Assembly (NCBI GenBank): GCA_012511425.1
Contig: JAAZGC010000281.1
Location: forward strand, 1 to 6,996
Source of the DNA: Clostridiales bacterium
Lineage (GTDB): Bacteria > Bacillota > Clostridia > Oscillospirales > CAG-272
DNA: 6,996 bases
Reading direction: 5' to 3'
A model generated the notes under the pieces. It was not told the DNA's origin. It worked only from the letters and a program-made list of their open reading frames with translations, and did not search any database. Position 1 is the first letter of the stretch. Every line of letters begins with the position of its first letter. This document shows positions 6,637-6,996 of this stretch, piece after piece. The translations under genes and the position numbers were made by a program.

Positions 6637-6647
6637 TATTAATTAAT

Positions 6648-6996
6648 TTAAATTCCCCAAACAATCCAAAGATACACATATCCGGTCAGTACTGCAGCAA
6701 GTGTGAAGGGAACACCGATTCTCAGAAAATCTTTGTTCTTTACTTCATATCCGTTTTTCCTCAGAATACCGATTGCAGCAATGTTAGCCGAAGCACCTAT
6801 CGGAGTAAGGTTTCCTCCTAGTGTTGCTCCTATAAGCAAACCGAAATAGAATACGTACGGCTCGACTCCCGCGCCACCATTCATCATTTCGGTTATCCCC
6901 TGAACAACGGGAAGCATTGTCGCAACATAAGGTATATTGTCAATAAAAGCCGAGAGAATCACAGAGAAGAAAACGATTATCGTATACAGCAGGAAA
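6648..6996 (-). CDS. ArsB/NhaD/SLC13-like membrane ion transporter (C-terminal fragment)
   Basis: The frame stays open to the right edge of the window, so this is the last 115 residues of a longer gene. A GTG at 6960-6962 is not the real start because conserved sequence continues upstream of it. The fragment begins in a hydrophobic membrane segment leading into AFIDNIPYVATM (fragment residues 16-27), a signature of the NhaD/ArsB/SLC13-type ion transporters. A second re-entrant-like motif GGNLTPIGASAN (60-71) follows, and then a final transmembrane helix ending in YLWIVWGI. These integral membrane proteins move anions such as citrate, dicarboxylates or arsenite, or exchange sodium for protons. 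The fragment does not show which. The gene lies upstream of the deoR operon in the same direction, but a likely terminator and a strong promoter between them argue for separate transcription. Confidence 0.85.
   Translation of the reverse strand, partial: FLLYTIIVFFSVILSAFIDNIPYVATMLPVVQGITEMMNGGAGVEPYVFYFGLLIGATLGGNLTPIGASANIAAIGILRKNGYEVKNKDFLRIGVPFTLAAVLTGYVYLWIVWGI

Larger units (their letters stand above)
6345..6647. other. Intergenic control region (303 bases, no convincing gene)
   Basis: This AT-rich stretch separates the incoming transporter gene from the deoR-led operon, both on the minus strand. It holds, from right to left in the direction of transcription, a weak terminator just after the transporter stop (6614-6636), an AT-rich part without clear signals (about 6502-6613), a 9-bp inverted repeat (6468-6501), the promoter (6437-6465) overlapped by another inverted repeat, and a leader of about 86 bases ending in the deoR ribosome binding site (6353-6356). 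A 27-codon plus-strand frame at 6559-6642 is the only coding-like item and has no good ribosome binding site. Confidence 0.8.

Noticed and set aside
6648..6962. Complete 104-residue membrane protein starting at GTG 6960-6962
   Set aside because: The frame continues to the window edge and the upstream residues extend the same conserved transmembrane segment, so the gene is cut by the window.
1..6996. CRISPR array, insertion sequence, toxin-antitoxin, phage or defence genes
   Set aside because: I saw no regularly spaced repeats, transposase or integrase motifs, or terminal inverted repeats with target duplications. All large frames are explained by metabolic, regulatory or transport genes.

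Overview
The window holds a compact minus-strand operon for a 2-oxo acid (or acetoin) dehydrogenase multienzyme complex, with the ends of two unrelated transport genes at its edges. Base composition (mid-40s % GC by eye), strong GGAG-type ribosome binding sites, a perfect sigma-70/sigma-A type promoter and the protein sequences suggest a bacterium, most likely a Firmicute of the Clostridia type. I cannot exclude other anaerobic lineages such as spirochaetes. The organism assignment is inference.

Layout from left to right. Positions 1-240 (+) are the last 79 codons of an ABC-transporter substrate-binding protein of the iron-siderophore/cobalamin type. Positions 268-313 hold a strong hairpin that can end transcription from both sides, because the next gene converges on it. 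Positions 330-6344 (-) are four genes read right to left, separated by only 33-41 bases: a DeoR-family regulator (5580-6344), the E2 lipoyl acyltransferase (4258-5538), the E3 dihydrolipoyl dehydrogenase (2853-4220), and an 829-residue E1 in which alpha and beta subunits are fused in one chain (330-2819). The only non-coding stretch of about 300 bases is 6345-6647. It carries a perfect TTGACA-N17-TATAAT promoter with an extended -10 firing into the deoR gene, several inverted repeats that could be operators, and a weak terminator for the gene beyond. Positions 6648-6996 (-) are the C-terminal part of a membrane transporter of the ArsB/NhaD/SLC13-like ion transporter superfamily.

How it works together: E1 uses thiamine diphosphate to decarboxylate a 2-oxo acid (or cleave acetoin) and acylates the lipoyl arm of E2. 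E2 transfers the acyl group to CoA, and E3 reoxidises the lipoyl group, making NADH. All catalytic subunits are present and intact by motif, so the operon can encode a whole complex. The substrate (pyruvate, acetoin or another) cannot be settled from sequence alone. The DeoR-type protein, encoded first in the same transcript, is the obvious candidate regulator of its own promoter and hence of the complex. The most distinctive points are the fused E1 with extra segments in the alpha half, the E2-E3-E1 gene order, and the pairing of this pathway with a DeoR-type regulator. I found no RNA gene, CRISPR array, insertion sequence or defence system.
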